NCBI GenBank assembly: GCA_008933995.1
Contig: WARS01000090.1
Location: forward strand, 567,501 to 631,500
Reading direction: 5' to 3'
Length of the DNA stretch: 64,000 nt
Source: Datnioides undecimradiatus
Lineage: Eukaryota > Chordata > Actinopteri > Lobotiformes > Datnioididae
Shown here in pieces: positions 1-24,300 of this stretch. Position 1 is the first letter of the stretch. Each line of letters opens with the position of its first letter. The notes under the pieces were generated by a model. That model was not told the origin of the DNA. It worked only from the letters and a program-made list of their open reading frames with translations, and ran no database searches. The translations under genes and the position numbers were made by a program.

Positions 1-1146
1 CGTACGTATTATATTACATGAATATTTAAACATTGACATTACAAGGGTTAAAAACAGCGTTTGTGTATTTTGGATTTATTCTTAGAAGTCCCATTTTGAA
101 GCCTTAATGCCTTCCCCGGTGTGCAGCGCGTGATTGTCACGGTCTAGCTGCTTTTAAACAGGTATCAGCTTCTCATAACGAGAACAAATGACACACGGTG
201 CGATAAAAATAGAGCAAACTACCAGGAAAGGCGTGGCGGCACATTCAGGTAAAATCCACGAGATTATAATTGATCTCCCAACAAACACACGGGAGACTCA
301 CAGGAAGCCACGCGGCGTTTCTGTTTAACCTTCACTCTCCTGCAGTCGTATGACAGCTGGATTATGTCACTGCCAATGCTAACTTGTTCACACCCGCAGC
401 TAACGTGTGTCAAAACTGCAGCCGCGGCACATGCAAGTTTTGCATTTTGCAGATAGAGACGGAAGAAGCGGCCACAGTCGGCTGTGAGGAGAGACGACCG
501 GCTGCACGTCTGCAACCTGTCAGCGGTTACGTTAACTCAGCATGAAACCAGAGCCTGGCTGCTCGGGATGTGACGAGCATCACTGCCAATTACTGTCTGA
601 CTTCTTATTGAAACGTTGTGAGTCAGTCTGGCTGTAAACATATCCACCATTACATTCTCTGCTCTGCACAAAAGAAGCGGACGCAGCCGCTGAGAAGTCG
701 CCCCTTTGTTTGACGAATACTGTTTTAAACCATGGCGTTTGCAGTTTTTGTAGTCGCCATCTTGGATTTGCGGTGCCAGAACCCCTGTGGGTGCAACTCT
801 CCGGTAACCTGACTGCACTGGCTCGAAAAGCCACGCCCTGAAGCAGACTGTGCCTTATCGTCTGTTTTAATCAAAGCTGGACCATAGTTTACAAAGTGAA
901 CATCGATCACACTCAGAGCGAGGAGCTGAGTCATTCTCTAACTGACTTTCATACAAGCAGACGTCTTCCTGCAGGCGATGGCCTTTAGAAACAACTCAGC
1001 CGGAGGCAACGTCCACCCCCTTTTGTGCAGTCTGGCTCAAGGAGTGTTTGCTTTTCCCCTTTTGCTGTGATGCATTGTTTGATCTGTTTGAGCTGCTGAG
1101 CTGCAGCCAGGTGAGCTCTGACACAGCGACGCAGCCGAGCTCTCAC
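1..1146 (-). other. abcc10 intron after exon 19 (partial); no coding exon seen
   Basis: I read the minus strand for a Walker B/D-loop exon (IDEATAS-like) with an AG acceptor and found none. A short CA/TA microsatellite lies at 1246-1270. Otherwise nothing recognisable. Confidence 0.7.
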
Positions 1147-12184
<11,038 letters not shown>

Positions 12185-12222
12185 CCCTCCTGCTACTTGA
12201 CTGCTGTCATTGTAGAAAACAC

Positions 12223-13716
12223 CTGAGGGGCAGAAAACAATTAGAATAACTAGCTGTTAGGGATAAGTGGATGATTAGAGAGATGCCAGTTATTCTTCTA
12301 ACCTGCAGTATGAAGACAGACAGGAGGTGCGTCTCTTCCTTAAACATCAAGATGTGACTTGTACTTCTAATAAAAGCATGGGATACTAAAGCAACATGTA
12401 AGCGTCTCAGTGCTGAGGACTGAAACACAAAACCTTTGGAATATCGACCCAAATGTGTCCTTAAAACCTCTGCCCATCCAGATTTTCCTGCTAATCCAGG
12501 ATCAGGACCAGCAACTCTGCCCAGCAACGTCCCCGGCTCCTCCCGAGACATTCCCAGGACAGATGAGATGTATAATCCCTCCACTTCTGGATCCACCCCG
12601 GGGTCTCCTCCCAGCTGGACATGCCCGGGAAACTTCTAAAGAAAGGCGCCCAGGAGGAATCCTAATCTGATGCTCGGACTTTTTGATGCAAAAGCCCAGC
12701 GGCTCTACTCCGAGCTCCCTCGCCTCAGCTGCTCTCATCTCACTTGCTGGCATTCGTTATCTAATTCTTTCAGTCACGACCCAAAGCTGAGGGTTGGAGC
12801 AAGGATCAAGTGGCAAAGGAGAGTGTTATGAATTACAGCTGATGCTGCACCAGTCCTTGCACTCCACTTTACCTTGACTTGTGAACAAGATCGTCCATCA
12901 GTTGGGAAGCCAATCACTCTCAGCCCGAATTGAGGCGCTGATTAGGATCCATGTGTGTTTGATTAGACCCGTGGGATTCGTTGCTTTTGTTTCGACAATA
13001 GTTTTGCGTGACTGATTGTGTCAAAATAACATGAAACACAAACGCATTGGAAAGGGTTTCACAGGAAAACTCGGGTTTTTTAGGAAGTTTTGTTTTGGCA
13101 TTAAATAAAATTGTACCTCGCCCTGTTCAGTCTCTGTGTTCAGCACATAAAGGTGCTTGAAAACACATTTTATACTCAAGTAAACACTAAGAAAACCATG
13201 TGCAATGACAAGTATGTGTGGTTAATTAGGTCTTTTTGTGTGGACACCATAAACAGCGCCTGTGTTGAATTCTTCTGGTCTGCATAACGCACTTCGTCTC
13301 CCTGTAAAGCAGTCAGCAGAGAGCAGCTGGCCAAACCGGATTGCTAACAGTAGAAATACAAAGACACAACCGACGTTTCACAGTTTTTATGGTGGTGACA
13401 AATTAAAAATCGTTTGCATTTGCTAATTTTGCATTATAAATAAGTTTTGGCACAGACGTTAAACCTAAACCAGTTAAAACGAAACACGCAGAGATCGGAG
13501 TTTCCTGACTGTGAGTAAACAGCTACTCATACTAATGTAAACAAATGAGGCTAGCTAACTAGCCTAGCTAATAAAATATCAAAGTTACTTAAAGACCTCT
13601 GTATTAGTAGCACAAATATCATGTAAAATAAACACAAATAAAATAAAACAACAGTAAGTATAACCCAATAACACCGCAATGTTGTATAATTAAGATAAGA
13701 AACCTTTAAATATTAC
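12223..13716 (-). other. Inferred abcc10 intron 1 (5' UTR intron)
   Basis: About 1.5 kb between the probable non-coding exon and the ATG exon. AT-rich, no supported ORF. Contains a GCTAGCTAACTAGC word at 13550-13563 that recurs at 26241-26254. Confidence 0.4.
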
Positions 13717-13800
13717 CGGGTCTCGTCCAGTGCGCAGGAAACGCCTCTGTCGACTTCTTATGACGTAGGCAGCTTTTCAAACTAAAGGTCTTGCGTAGAA
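13717..13800 (-). promoter_or_regulatory. abcc10: Probable abcc10 promoter and non-coding first exon
   Basis: A CpG-rich island in AT-rich DNA ends, on the minus strand, at a donor GTAATA (13716 downward). It could splice to the leader acceptor at 12224-12223. The minus strand carries TACGTCA (CRE-like, near 13762) and a TCTCGCGA core on the opposite strand near 13804-13811, both common in CpG promoters. Transcription start and 5' limit are not determinable; the exon is inferred. Confidence 0.4.
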
Positions 13801-16800
13801 ACGGTCTCGCGAACTAAATTAAATCAGCAGGTCACTGAAGAAAAGTTAAGAAATATACAAAACAACACGACATTAATCAGAAGTTCTTAATAATACACTT
13901 TACTATTTAAATTTATATTAAATTCAATTGATTCAAGAGGAAGCTGGAAAATTTGGAGCAACGTTTGAGGTTATATCAAACATGTTTCTGAAATTTGTTC
14001 AATAGTCGTTAAAAATTCTAGTTTTTATTGACCATTAACTGTCAACACAGGAGGTAATGGCACAACAGGTGTGAAAATGTATTATTGATATTACAGACAA
14101 CAGGTGTATTTTATGATGCATTTAATAGTTTTTGTCTTGTCAGCTTGTTTCTTTAGCAAACCATTAGTATCACATTTGATACAGGAGTTTCTGAGACCCC
14201 TATCTTATTAACTATTAATTATTATGATCAATACACCCTATGTATCAAATGAGATACAACAAAATATAAACAAAATGATATGGCAAAATATTTGGGAGAT
14301 TTTGTTACAAGCTTTAATAAACATCTCACTTCCAAAAAAATTTGAATTTTCTTGATGCGTCAGGCTTCGTGGGGTTAATAAAGGCTGGTCTGCTGTTTAA
14401 ACAGCAGTGAAATTAATGGGAATCAATTCCTCGACTATGATGTTATATTTCTGCGAGAGAAAACCAGAAAACAATGAGAAATTAAGCAAAAACTATTTAT
14501 GGAAAGGTTTTCAGAGTAGGACAAAATAAAAGAAGCAGAAAGCAGTTTAAGTTCTTTATTGAGGGGGAGACTGTAGAAAAGGAGCAAACTTTCTGTTTTA
14601 GCACCTTTATACAAGTTATAAAATAAACTGCTGGTTCTCTGGGTTCTCCTGATAAACACAACATTTGGCTGCAGAACATTATATGACATTTAGGCTCAGA
14701 GAGGGAGAAGCATTTAATTCACAGAAACCAAGCAACAGAAAGGTCTTAATTTGGAAAAATCTCATCATATTTAATTACAATCAAGATTAAATTTACAAAT
14801 TTTGGAACATTTGGGGGGATTTTAAATCAGTGCACATTACATTAGCATGTAACATAAGTTAAAAACACAAAAGGAATTTTACAAATGTTGTTACCTGGAA
14901 TTAGACAGGGGAGAAAACAAAACATTTAAATACTGGGTGCAGCTGTCTAAGGCATCTTTAATTCAATAGAAAAAAGATCTAGAAGTCTTATACAAAGCAG
15001 GAATGAAGCTATACAATCTCACATTGTATTTTATTCCTTACACACTGTACAAAGTCCACTTCCTTCTGAGTCGGCCACGCCAACCGCGACACTAGGCAGC
15101 TTAACTTTTGTTTTCTATTATCCTACATTTACGGTGTCTGCCAGACACACACTGTATTTACATATTCAGACATGAAATACAAACATAAATATGAACAGGC
15201 TCTTGTCCATCCATCCCAATGGCATCGTACGATTTCAGACACATTCTTGAAAAAATACACCAAATATTGGCCACCTAAGCTTTACGTCGTCTGCCGCCGC
15301 CGTGACGCACTTTGAGGGAAAAGTGCTTTTAAAAAAAAAAAAAAAAAAGTCAGATTTGAGCTTTTTGGTCAAATTTCTCTGCTGCGTGCAGAAGAAGCTG
15401 CTGTCGGAGCGCCGTCCGTTGAAGATGTACGTACACAGTTCTGAAACACACCTCAGCAGAAACTCAAACACGGAGGCGGAGCAGCCGGCTGCTCTCAGAC
15501 GGCGCCACGCGCTCATTTGACCGAGAAGCTTTATCTGACAATACGTCGGTGTATTTCTCTAGAGGAACTCCCAAACAAGGTCAGACTTCAAACCGACTGA
15601 CGATCTGTGAGCGAAAAGGTCCGAACGTCTCCATTTCTTATTAAAAAAACACAAAAATCGATATGAGCAACAGTTTGTTTCCTGTAAAGCAGACGATATC
15701 AAAGTAACTTGCGTGAATACTGTACAGTAGGCCTAATGCTGGTCATCTGTATACGAACACAAACTTCTCAAGTGTTAATTCAGAATTAAAGCTATCACAT
15801 AGCTGGAAAAGTCATGTACAAAGGAACTCATCAAAGGCCTGAGAAAGGTTTTTTCTTTTCATCTTGAGACATGATTGTCAAGTCAGGCCAAATAATTGGA
15901 AATCTGATCATATTTATATATATACAGCAATGCATAGGCTACAAATCATCAAATCGAACGTATGCTGTGAGTAGAGCAGAATAGCAGAGTTACCCTGGAA
16001 CTGAGTTATTGTTTATTAGTACACGGAGCAGAGCAGGGCTGGGCATCGCTCGGCAGAGGCACCAAATTTGTACTTTTTTGATATTTTACTTTGAAGAAAA
16101 GACAAAAACGTGAAACACTCGGTTAACAAGTAAGCTGAGGTTACGAGTAAACAGAGAAAAACTGAAAAATCTGAAGACTGAAGACGCGTTCTCGTACCAG
16201 TCGGGACCAAAAATAGGCTTGACACCCAGCCCCGGACGTCAGCGTACCTGCCACAGTGCCCGAGAGGGATAAACAGCTTTGTAGCAGCCTGGTTTGGTTT
16301 TCACAGAGAAAAGAGGGACACAAGCGGGTTTAACACTGGGCCGATCGACTCCTCTGATCACTAACATGTCACCGGATTAGATCTTTAGCAGCCGGAGACT
16401 CGAGACACCTCTTTGAACTCATCTCTCAAACACTTTGACTTGTTTCCGGGCTGTCAAATCAGCGTGTGACAACGCGGGAAATGAGGAACTTCGCCAAAGC
16501 TGGAGGACTTTTAGGCAGTGTGCACACGTTAAATCGTCACTTTGATCAAACACAAACTGCGCTGTGCTGTGAACCATGACTCACTGGGAAATGAGGACTT
16601 CCTGCAGCTGTCACACATCAGCAGAAATACAAACGCAGACCCGGATCTGGCTCATCACGCTATAACGACTGTATTTCCTCAACATCTTGACCGAACACAT
16701 CTGAGGACTTTCAGTCAGACGGGTGTTTGAATCCCTCGGCCGTCTCAGATGTTACATGCTCCTCGACGCCGATCAGTCCCGGGTCCTCAATCGTCCTCCA

Positions 16801-18233
16801 ATCACACGTTTTCACTTTGGGTTGAATCAGAAAATCATGAGCGGGGGATTCAAACGCCTCAGAAAGCCCAAATCTCCTCAGTGATGACGCTCGTCGCCCA
16901 CAAAACCCGTCCACCAGACAGAAGACAACACCTGGAACCTTAACCGAGCTTTACCAAGACTGACTGTTCTCATTATCGGAGTTTAACTGAACTGTGTTTC
17001 CCAGAAGATGTCATTCTCTGACCTTCATTACGCTGCATTAGACGACCGTACATCACCCAGCAGGTCGATGTCGACGCTCAGGTTTCAGTAGCTCTTCACT
17101 TTTGTTTTTTGCCTGTTTGCTGTTTGTTTGTTTGTTTTTAAACTCTGACTGACAAACGTTTAAGGCACAGTGACTTCTGGCCCTGGGCTGCATATTACAC
17201 TCCCTCCAGGCCTGAGCTCAGCCCCAAGTCCTGCTGTTGATGATCTGAGGCCTTGGCTGCCGAGCGGCTGCGTCTCCAACCTCGGCGTCAGAGCTGCCAG
17301 GCCTTGGATGGCTCTGCTGGAGGAGCTCGGGCCAGACTGATCAGTACCCTCAAAATAAACTGGTGCACGCCATAAAATCCTCCTTTTCCACGCTTTCTGC
17401 TTCTCTGATGTCTAATTTCAAGCATCCTGCTTTTAAATCTGAGTCCGTTTCCCTCTTTGTGAATCAATTTGTAACAATTGATGTGGAAAAAAACCATTAT
17501 AAATAGTTTATTATCATTATTAACATTATGTAGAACTGTATGCAGACACACACTCTTTAAAAATAGCCAATGTAAACATCTAAAGGTTTTGTTAGGGGAC
17601 TTTTTATGTAATGGTTCCCACTTTCTGGGAGTTTACAGGTTTTAAATAAGCTGAAAACACAAATATCTTAAAACTAAATTAAGATCCCACTTATTTAAGA
17701 TAAAGTTCTGTTCATTTTACAAAACACTGTGTTGATCTGGGGTTGGTTTTTTCTTTTCTTACAGCCAATTGGTGGAAGCTCCCGAACTGCTCCGCGACAA
17801 ACATGAGAATAAAACTAAAAAGCGGGATTCAGAGGAAGAAACAGGAAACAAAAGAGAGGGAGGCTGAGGCCGGGGTCCTGTGGCGCCGGCGTTTCTCCCC
17901 CCCCCCCCCGCAGCAGTTCATAAATAAGCAAGCAGAGCCAAAAGCGTCTGCGTCTGAAGCCTCGCGTCCTGTCCTCAGGCCGGGGCGAGGAAAACAAAGA
18001 TAAACTATTATTAATAACTTTGCTGGATCAGTTTTGAAGTCCGCCAGGAAGGATTTCTTTGTACACCACGCTACAGCGTCCCAGAGGAGTGAGAGGGCAT
18101 GTCGGGAGAACGTCCCCGTAATGGAATAAGTCACGGACGCTCCCTTGGTTTCGCCTCCTCCGTCCCTCCGTCCCTCCGTCCTCCGATGCAGTCTTTAGTT
18201 TAAAAGAGTCTGTTTACTCCGAGCGCCGGCCGC
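13801..18233 (-). other. Interval between sp2 stop and abcc10; probably sp2 3' UTR plus spacer
   Basis: The two minus-strand genes are in tandem here. Candidate minus-strand AATAAA signals (TTTATT on plus) lie at 14555-14560 and 16012-16017; the first would give a 3' UTR near 3.7 kb. A minus-strand UGUAAAUA (Pumilio-type) word lies at 15162-15155. There is an A18 run at 15331-15348, a C13 run at 17897-17909 and a CCGTCCCT tandem near 18160-18186. The ORFs here lack codon structure or homology I recognise. Confidence 0.45.
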
Positions 18234-18334
18234 TCACAGGTTCTTGGTGTTTATGTGAGTCTTGTAATGCTTCGTCAGGTGGTCGCTCCTCATGAAGCGT
18301 TTCTGACACTGGCTGCACTCGAAGCGTTTGTCTC
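18234..18334 (-). CDS. sp2: sp2 coding exon 8 (zinc finger 3 and stop)
   Basis: 101 nt including TGA at 18236-18234. Finger 3 has C582, C585, H598, H602 with helix RSDHLTKH; tail INTKNL. Human SP2 ends LVTKNL. Confidence 0.97.
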
Positions 18335-21300
18335 CTGCGGGGGAAACGACAAGAAAGCGACGGCGTCACGATTTAATGTCAAAAACAGGATCATCGTCAT
18401 TTTTATTAAGGGTCTGACTTGGTCCTGGAAAAAAAGATGAAGATTATTATTAAGAAACTGGTCGAAACGTCACAAAAGTCTGTAATTCAAGTGTAAAAGC
18501 ATATTAAACAGGAAATTTGCATGTTTCTGCACAAACTGGTTAGGAGTTTAAAGCGTCCTTAAAGCTAACGTCATGCAAAAGAACCAAAAAACCCCTGAAT
18601 GTAACAGTCACGGTTGTCATGGTGACATTTAAGGTGCGTGAGGAAAACGTTCCACCTTAAAAGCTGGCGCGAGCTGCTTGTAGCCTTTGAGCGACACAGT
18701 GAATTGCATCACATCTGCAGGAAGCTAATGTTAGCCAGCAAGGATGAAAAAGCGTCCCGGTGTTTTTTAAATTCACCGTTCACTCTGCTCGGTTTCTTTA
18801 TTTGTGATGCGTTTGCAAACGAACACACGTTTAAATAAACAACAGCAAGGCCGTCGTATGATAATACCGTCTGAACTCCTGCTTGTTCAGGATCTGTCTT
18901 CGCCTCAGAGGAGTAGACACTCCAGCTGTGCCAGCGTCAGAGCGCAATCACAGCCTTGCTCATTGCAAACTGACTAACGGCATTAAAAGAACATTGTAAC
19001 CTGGTCTCTGTGCTACTGCCGCTGCAGTTTGTTCTGCTGAATGTCCACGTCACGCGCGCCTGTGGTTGTGCGTGTCGGCGGACAGACCTGTGTGCGTCCT
19101 GGCGTGCCGCTGCAGCTCGTCGCTGCGCGTGAAGCGTTTCCCGCAGAAAACCCAGTTGCAGACGAAGGGCCTCTCGCCGGTGTGCAGCCGGACGTGAGCT
19201 CTGAGCAGCGACGTTTTCCTGAACGTCTTCTCGCAGCCGGGGACGTGGCAGATGTGCTTCCTCTTCCCCACCTCCCCGGGCCTGCAGAGCGCACACGAGA
19301 AGCGTCATGGTGGCACCGAGCATGCAGAGTTACATGAATTATGTACGTCTGATTAAAAAATAAAGACTTTAATTTCTCTGTTTGTGCAAAAACTAACACC
19401 GGCCCGTATCTGACACACTCACCTCTTGTCTGCGTCTTTGCAGTTGGGGCAGGTGCAGGCCATGCGTCGCTTCTTCTCTCCCGGCTGGCCGGGCAGCTCC
19501 AGAGTGAGCGTCTGGTCTACCTGGATGGCCGGCTGGCCCTGCGTCGTCGCCAGCTGGAGCCCTCCGCCCTGCATCGTCTGGACCGTGAGGTGCTGCTGGC
19601 CTGACAAACACAGAGACTGTAAGAGACGCAGCCGGGACGCCAAGTCTCTGCGAATCTAATGAGATGAGTCAGAGTGGGGTGAACGTCAACTGATCGATGA
19701 CAACATAAACAAAATGTTATTACGGTTTTAGACTTACACCCTTCAAGAGCAACTTTACACTAATATATTCTGTATATGCTTGTTCTTTGTGTCTCCTTAT
19801 GTTGTTTGAGATCCACGTGACTTGGCTGCCGCAAAGCTGCAGCTTCCCTCCAGGAGAAGTCAAATCATCCTTCAGTGCATCACTTAATTAAATGGTTCTG
19901 GTCCCAGTTCACAGTGTGGGTACTTCTGTCCTCTGGGTCGTTAATAAAGTCTGAAGTAACTCTTGTAACTCTGTGTTTTACAGTCCTGGCTCTCTCTTGT
20001 TGCACCGAGCCGACATCGACTCACCCCCTGCGTTGGTGATGGTGACAGGAACTCCCTGAACTTGGACCCCGTTGATGCTGATCGTCTGCACCGCCTGAGC
20101 TGCCGAGGAGAGCTGCGATGGATTCAGAGATATCATCCCCCCCGCCGGGGCGATTTTCGCCAGGGTCCGCTCCTTCCGCCCCCCCGCCAGCGTCCTCTTG
20201 GCGCCGGCCGGCGGCGAGGTGGTGCTGGTGGCCACCGAAGTGGTGGGGGTCGTTGTCGTGGAAACCGAGTCCTGGAGCTGAATCGACTGCCACTCACCCG
20301 ATGCTGTTTTGAAAAGGATCTGAGGGGAGAAAACAGCGATGACTGAAGTTACTTAAACCGAGCTGCGCAGTGGGATCAGGCTCTGCGCTCGTTCACGATG
20401 CAACGCAACAATAAATAAAAACAAGGTTATTTTTATTTATTTTTTGTCATTTCGCTGATTGAACGTTTCTCTTTGTCATAACCTCCACCATACTAGCAGC
20501 TCTGTCAGACTGTACTTCATCACAGTGGAGCCAAATGCTAACACACGCTCACAGGATCGTGCTGACGCGCTGGTGCTGAGCAGACACAATGTTCACAGTG
20601 TGTATCGTCACAGTTTTAGTTGCATGCACGCTGCAGATATTTGGTCGTAATGCAGAAACGATGACGGCGCCGGATGAAACGTGAGAAGGTCATTAGAATT
20701 ATTAAAAGTTATTCTGTGGGAAAAATAAATGTTTTGTTTCATCAGTCGGAGAGTTGAGACATTGAGACAACACGAACACTAACTAAAAGCAAACTAAGGT
20801 GTTCACCAAAGTCATAAGGAATCATCTTCTGTGGAGCATCGTTGTGCAAACTTTCATAGAAATCCATCCAGAAGCTGCTGAGATGCTGCAGTTTGAACCC
20901 AGACGACCGACACTGGCTACACATCGTGATTTAAAGCAGCAGTCAAGCTGAGACGCTGCATGATCACAGTACACACATCATCACGTCTGGATCATACCTG
21001 TGTGGGTGATGGATCCGTCTGAGCAACCTGCAGGTTCGAGGGACCCGACTGTCTCTGCGGGACGGGCGGTAACGTGGCGGAGGCCGCCTGCACCACCTTC
21101 AAGGCCTGCTGAGGGATCTGAACCACCTGAGACTCCGGTTTGGACTGAACCAGCTGGACCTGCTGCACCACAGCCGGCTGCCCGGGGCTCTGCACGATCA
21201 GCAGGTTGTTACCGGCCTGCAGGTGCAGAGACAGGAGAGGTTATCCTGTGGTGTCCACGTACACAGGCTTTTAATGAATCGAAAAATGAAGTAAAAAGTG

Positions 21301-24300
21301 TAGCTGGAGTTTCTCTTTGTTGTTTTAGTTTCACAGGCTTCGGTGTAAACAAGCTACGGTCGTTAAACACGGCTCCTGCGGCATACAGTGCTGTGCAATA
21401 AAACAGAAAGTGTGTATTCTGCTGGCTGCAGCAGCAGCTGCCGCCAGATGTACCTGGATGATGTTGTCACCAGCTTCTATCAGGATGGTCTCCATCTGCT
21501 CTGGGGGCGGGGACGCAGCCTGTGGGGGAGGAGGAGGCGGAGGCTGAGCAGCGAGAACTGCTTTCTTCTTCCTGCCTCGTCGTCCTTTTCCCGATGTGGG
21601 AGGGGCGGCTGCCGTCTCTGTGATGATTTGAGTCCCGCCGACCTCTCCGGTCGCCACATTGAGCGGCAGCGTGAGCCCGCTGGGGAGCTGCACCACGTTT
21701 GTAGCCGAGTTGTTTGGCTTGCGCAGCTTCGGTGAGGGTTTGATGGCTACAGTTTTCTGCGGCGTGACCGGAGCGGTGGCCGCTGCGGGGGCAGGTACGG
21801 TCATGGGAGTGGTGATGATTGCCTGGTTGGTGCCTGGTATGAGCTGGATCTGACCTCCCTGTGGCATCACCTGGATAGTCTGCGCACCCTGGATCTGTGG
21901 CACCACCTGGTACTGGATGTTGGCAGGGGCCGAGGTGTTGGTGCGGGCCGGGCTCTGCTGGATAGTGAGCACAATGGGATTGACGGGGGCCGTGGAGCCC
22001 AGGCCGGTGGCCAGCTGAATCACATTGCCCTTGGTTGACAGGAACCCCAGGTGTTTGGGCGGAGCAGGGGCGATTGGAGCTGGCTTTATAGGGAGGAGCC
22101 TGCGAGGCTGCGGCTGCGCTGGAGGAGAGGTGACGGGGGCCTGAGCAGCAGGAGGGCCGATCTTACTACAGGTGGCAGCCAAGAGGGCCAGAGGAGAGGG
22201 CTGGGTGTCCTGCAGGGAGAGACACAATCAGGCACAACATAAAAGGTTTAATCTGTGCTCGGATATCTAACGTCACAGCACTGATTTTATATTGATGTGA
22301 TAACGCAAAACAGCATCAAATCACTGTGTATGACTAAAATGCTTTTACAACCGGGTGAATCAAGACGCTCAGTTTGAAAAATGTGCTTCAGGTCTGCAGA
22401 AGCTGCAGCGCATCGTGGAGACAAAGACGTCAGGAGGGAGCAGCAGTGCAGCCAGGGTGCAGACAGCAGCGGGGGGACGACGTCTGGCTGTTACTCACTT
22501 GTGTGGACGCGGTGGAAGGCTGAAGGTATTCACTGGGACTGACAGCAACAGTGGTGGCCATACTGTCCTGTTGTTCTGGAAAAAACCACACACACACACA
22601 CACACACAGCAGAGTCAGAGTCAGGCTGCCTGTGGCATCTATTTTCAGTGGTAGCGCTGTTCAAGGACAACACAGGACATCCATTCTGCAAAACAGAGCC
22701 AGATCTGAGGAAGACTGGCTCTGTGATGTCTTACTGTAATCATCACATGATCATTAAACACCTTTACGCACCCTTAATGATTCAACAAAGGACCATTAAT
22801 GGACAGTTATGAAGTTGTGCATGTTTTAGCCTCTATTTAAGAGTCAGGGAAACAAATACATTGCAGCAAACTCCAAAGCTTTCCATGTTTAGAGCTGCAA
22901 ACAGTCAGTCCCGACCCTGATGTAATTCACTCATAACATATGAGACTGAGGCTGCTGATCCAGGTATCAGTCTGGTGTCTATATGGCAAAACATCTAACA
23001 CCTGCCTGATGATCACTTTGCCATACAACTAAAGGAGTCGCGGGCTGCCACAGGAGACGTTTTGTTCGGGTTTTGGTGTTTGGACAACTCTCATCAGTCG
23101 GTGAGCGTCGGAGAGAGGAGCTGTGAGGAGTTTGTTGCTGTGGAGGACAGAAGTCGTAGCTCAGCGTCTCTAAAGGATCAGAAACCAAACGGTTCATGGC
23201 TGCACATCTCTGACCTGTGGCAGCAACACGCCACACAACACAGCTCAGCTCTCACAGGCCGCCCCTGTCTGATAAGGACAGGCTGGAGTTGTTGCTACAA
23301 ACGGATGCTAACACTGCCAACCACACACTGTCGCTGCTGCCCATCGGCTCTGCAGGGAGCAGTGTGACCGGGATGACTACTGGCAGCTAAAGAAGAGAAG
23401 AAACCCTGAACCAAAGCACAACTTCCTAAAGAAACATGCTGCTGCAGACTGGAGAGAGCTGCTGCAGACAGGCTGCAGCTAATGCTGTTAGCTAAAGCTA
23501 CTGTGCTGAGCTGCAGCAGGACGCAGAGAAGCAGGTTTAGTGGGTGCACACTGAAGGAGCGCAGTAAACTGAACAGTGCAACTTGTTCCTTGGCTGACAG
23601 CTCGCTCATCATTGGACCAATTGTCCTCAATGATGATTCAGACACCACAACATGGGGTAAAGTAGCACGGTTCATATATACCACGTTTCTTTTAGCATAA
23701 TAAGCAGAGGAAAAGAACGGTGCACCACTGGTTAACTTCATATTTTTTCATTTATCTTCGGCGGCTGTGGCTCACAGTCATCACAATCCGACAGGACAGT
23801 TAACGTGCAGACACTCGAAAGTTGCTTAAAACAGATATTTTTCATGACAGGGGCTTTCCAGGAGGATGTGCAGCAGCTAAGATTTGTCAAACGCTGAGGA
23901 CGGCTCGCCTCTTCTCCACACAACCTCTCACAGATTTACACAGGTTGTGAATCACAACTTGTTATTCAAAGCTACTCTGAAGAAACAGACGACATGAGCA
24001 GTTTGCTTGTGGAGGACGTTGCTGCTTTGATTTTGAATTTCTTTTATTTATAAGCTAACAGACACTTTCAATTTGCAGTTTCTCAATACGACAAAACTTG
24101 TCACAAATAAAAGGGAAGTTACTAATTTTAAATTCCTTTCCAGTTTATTCCAAGTGAACTGTCATAGTTTAAAACAACTGACCATTAAAGCTAGGGAAAA
24201 CAGTAATGCAGAGCAATTCAGACAAAAACCTGTAAAAACAGCCAATATCATCCTTTAAAACAGACTTTTTAGCCCTGTTATCCAGCATTTCAAGTGTTAT

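Noticed and set aside
1..1146. Search for the NBD2 Walker B exon of abcc10
   Set aside because: No IDEATA-like coding with splice sites on the minus strand; the exon must be outside the window.
15331..15348. A18 run as the tail of a processed pseudogene
   Set aside because: No upstream coding remnant or target duplication recognised.
19041..19337. 98-codon plus-strand ORF
   Set aside because: Antisense shadow of the sp2 zinc-finger exon.
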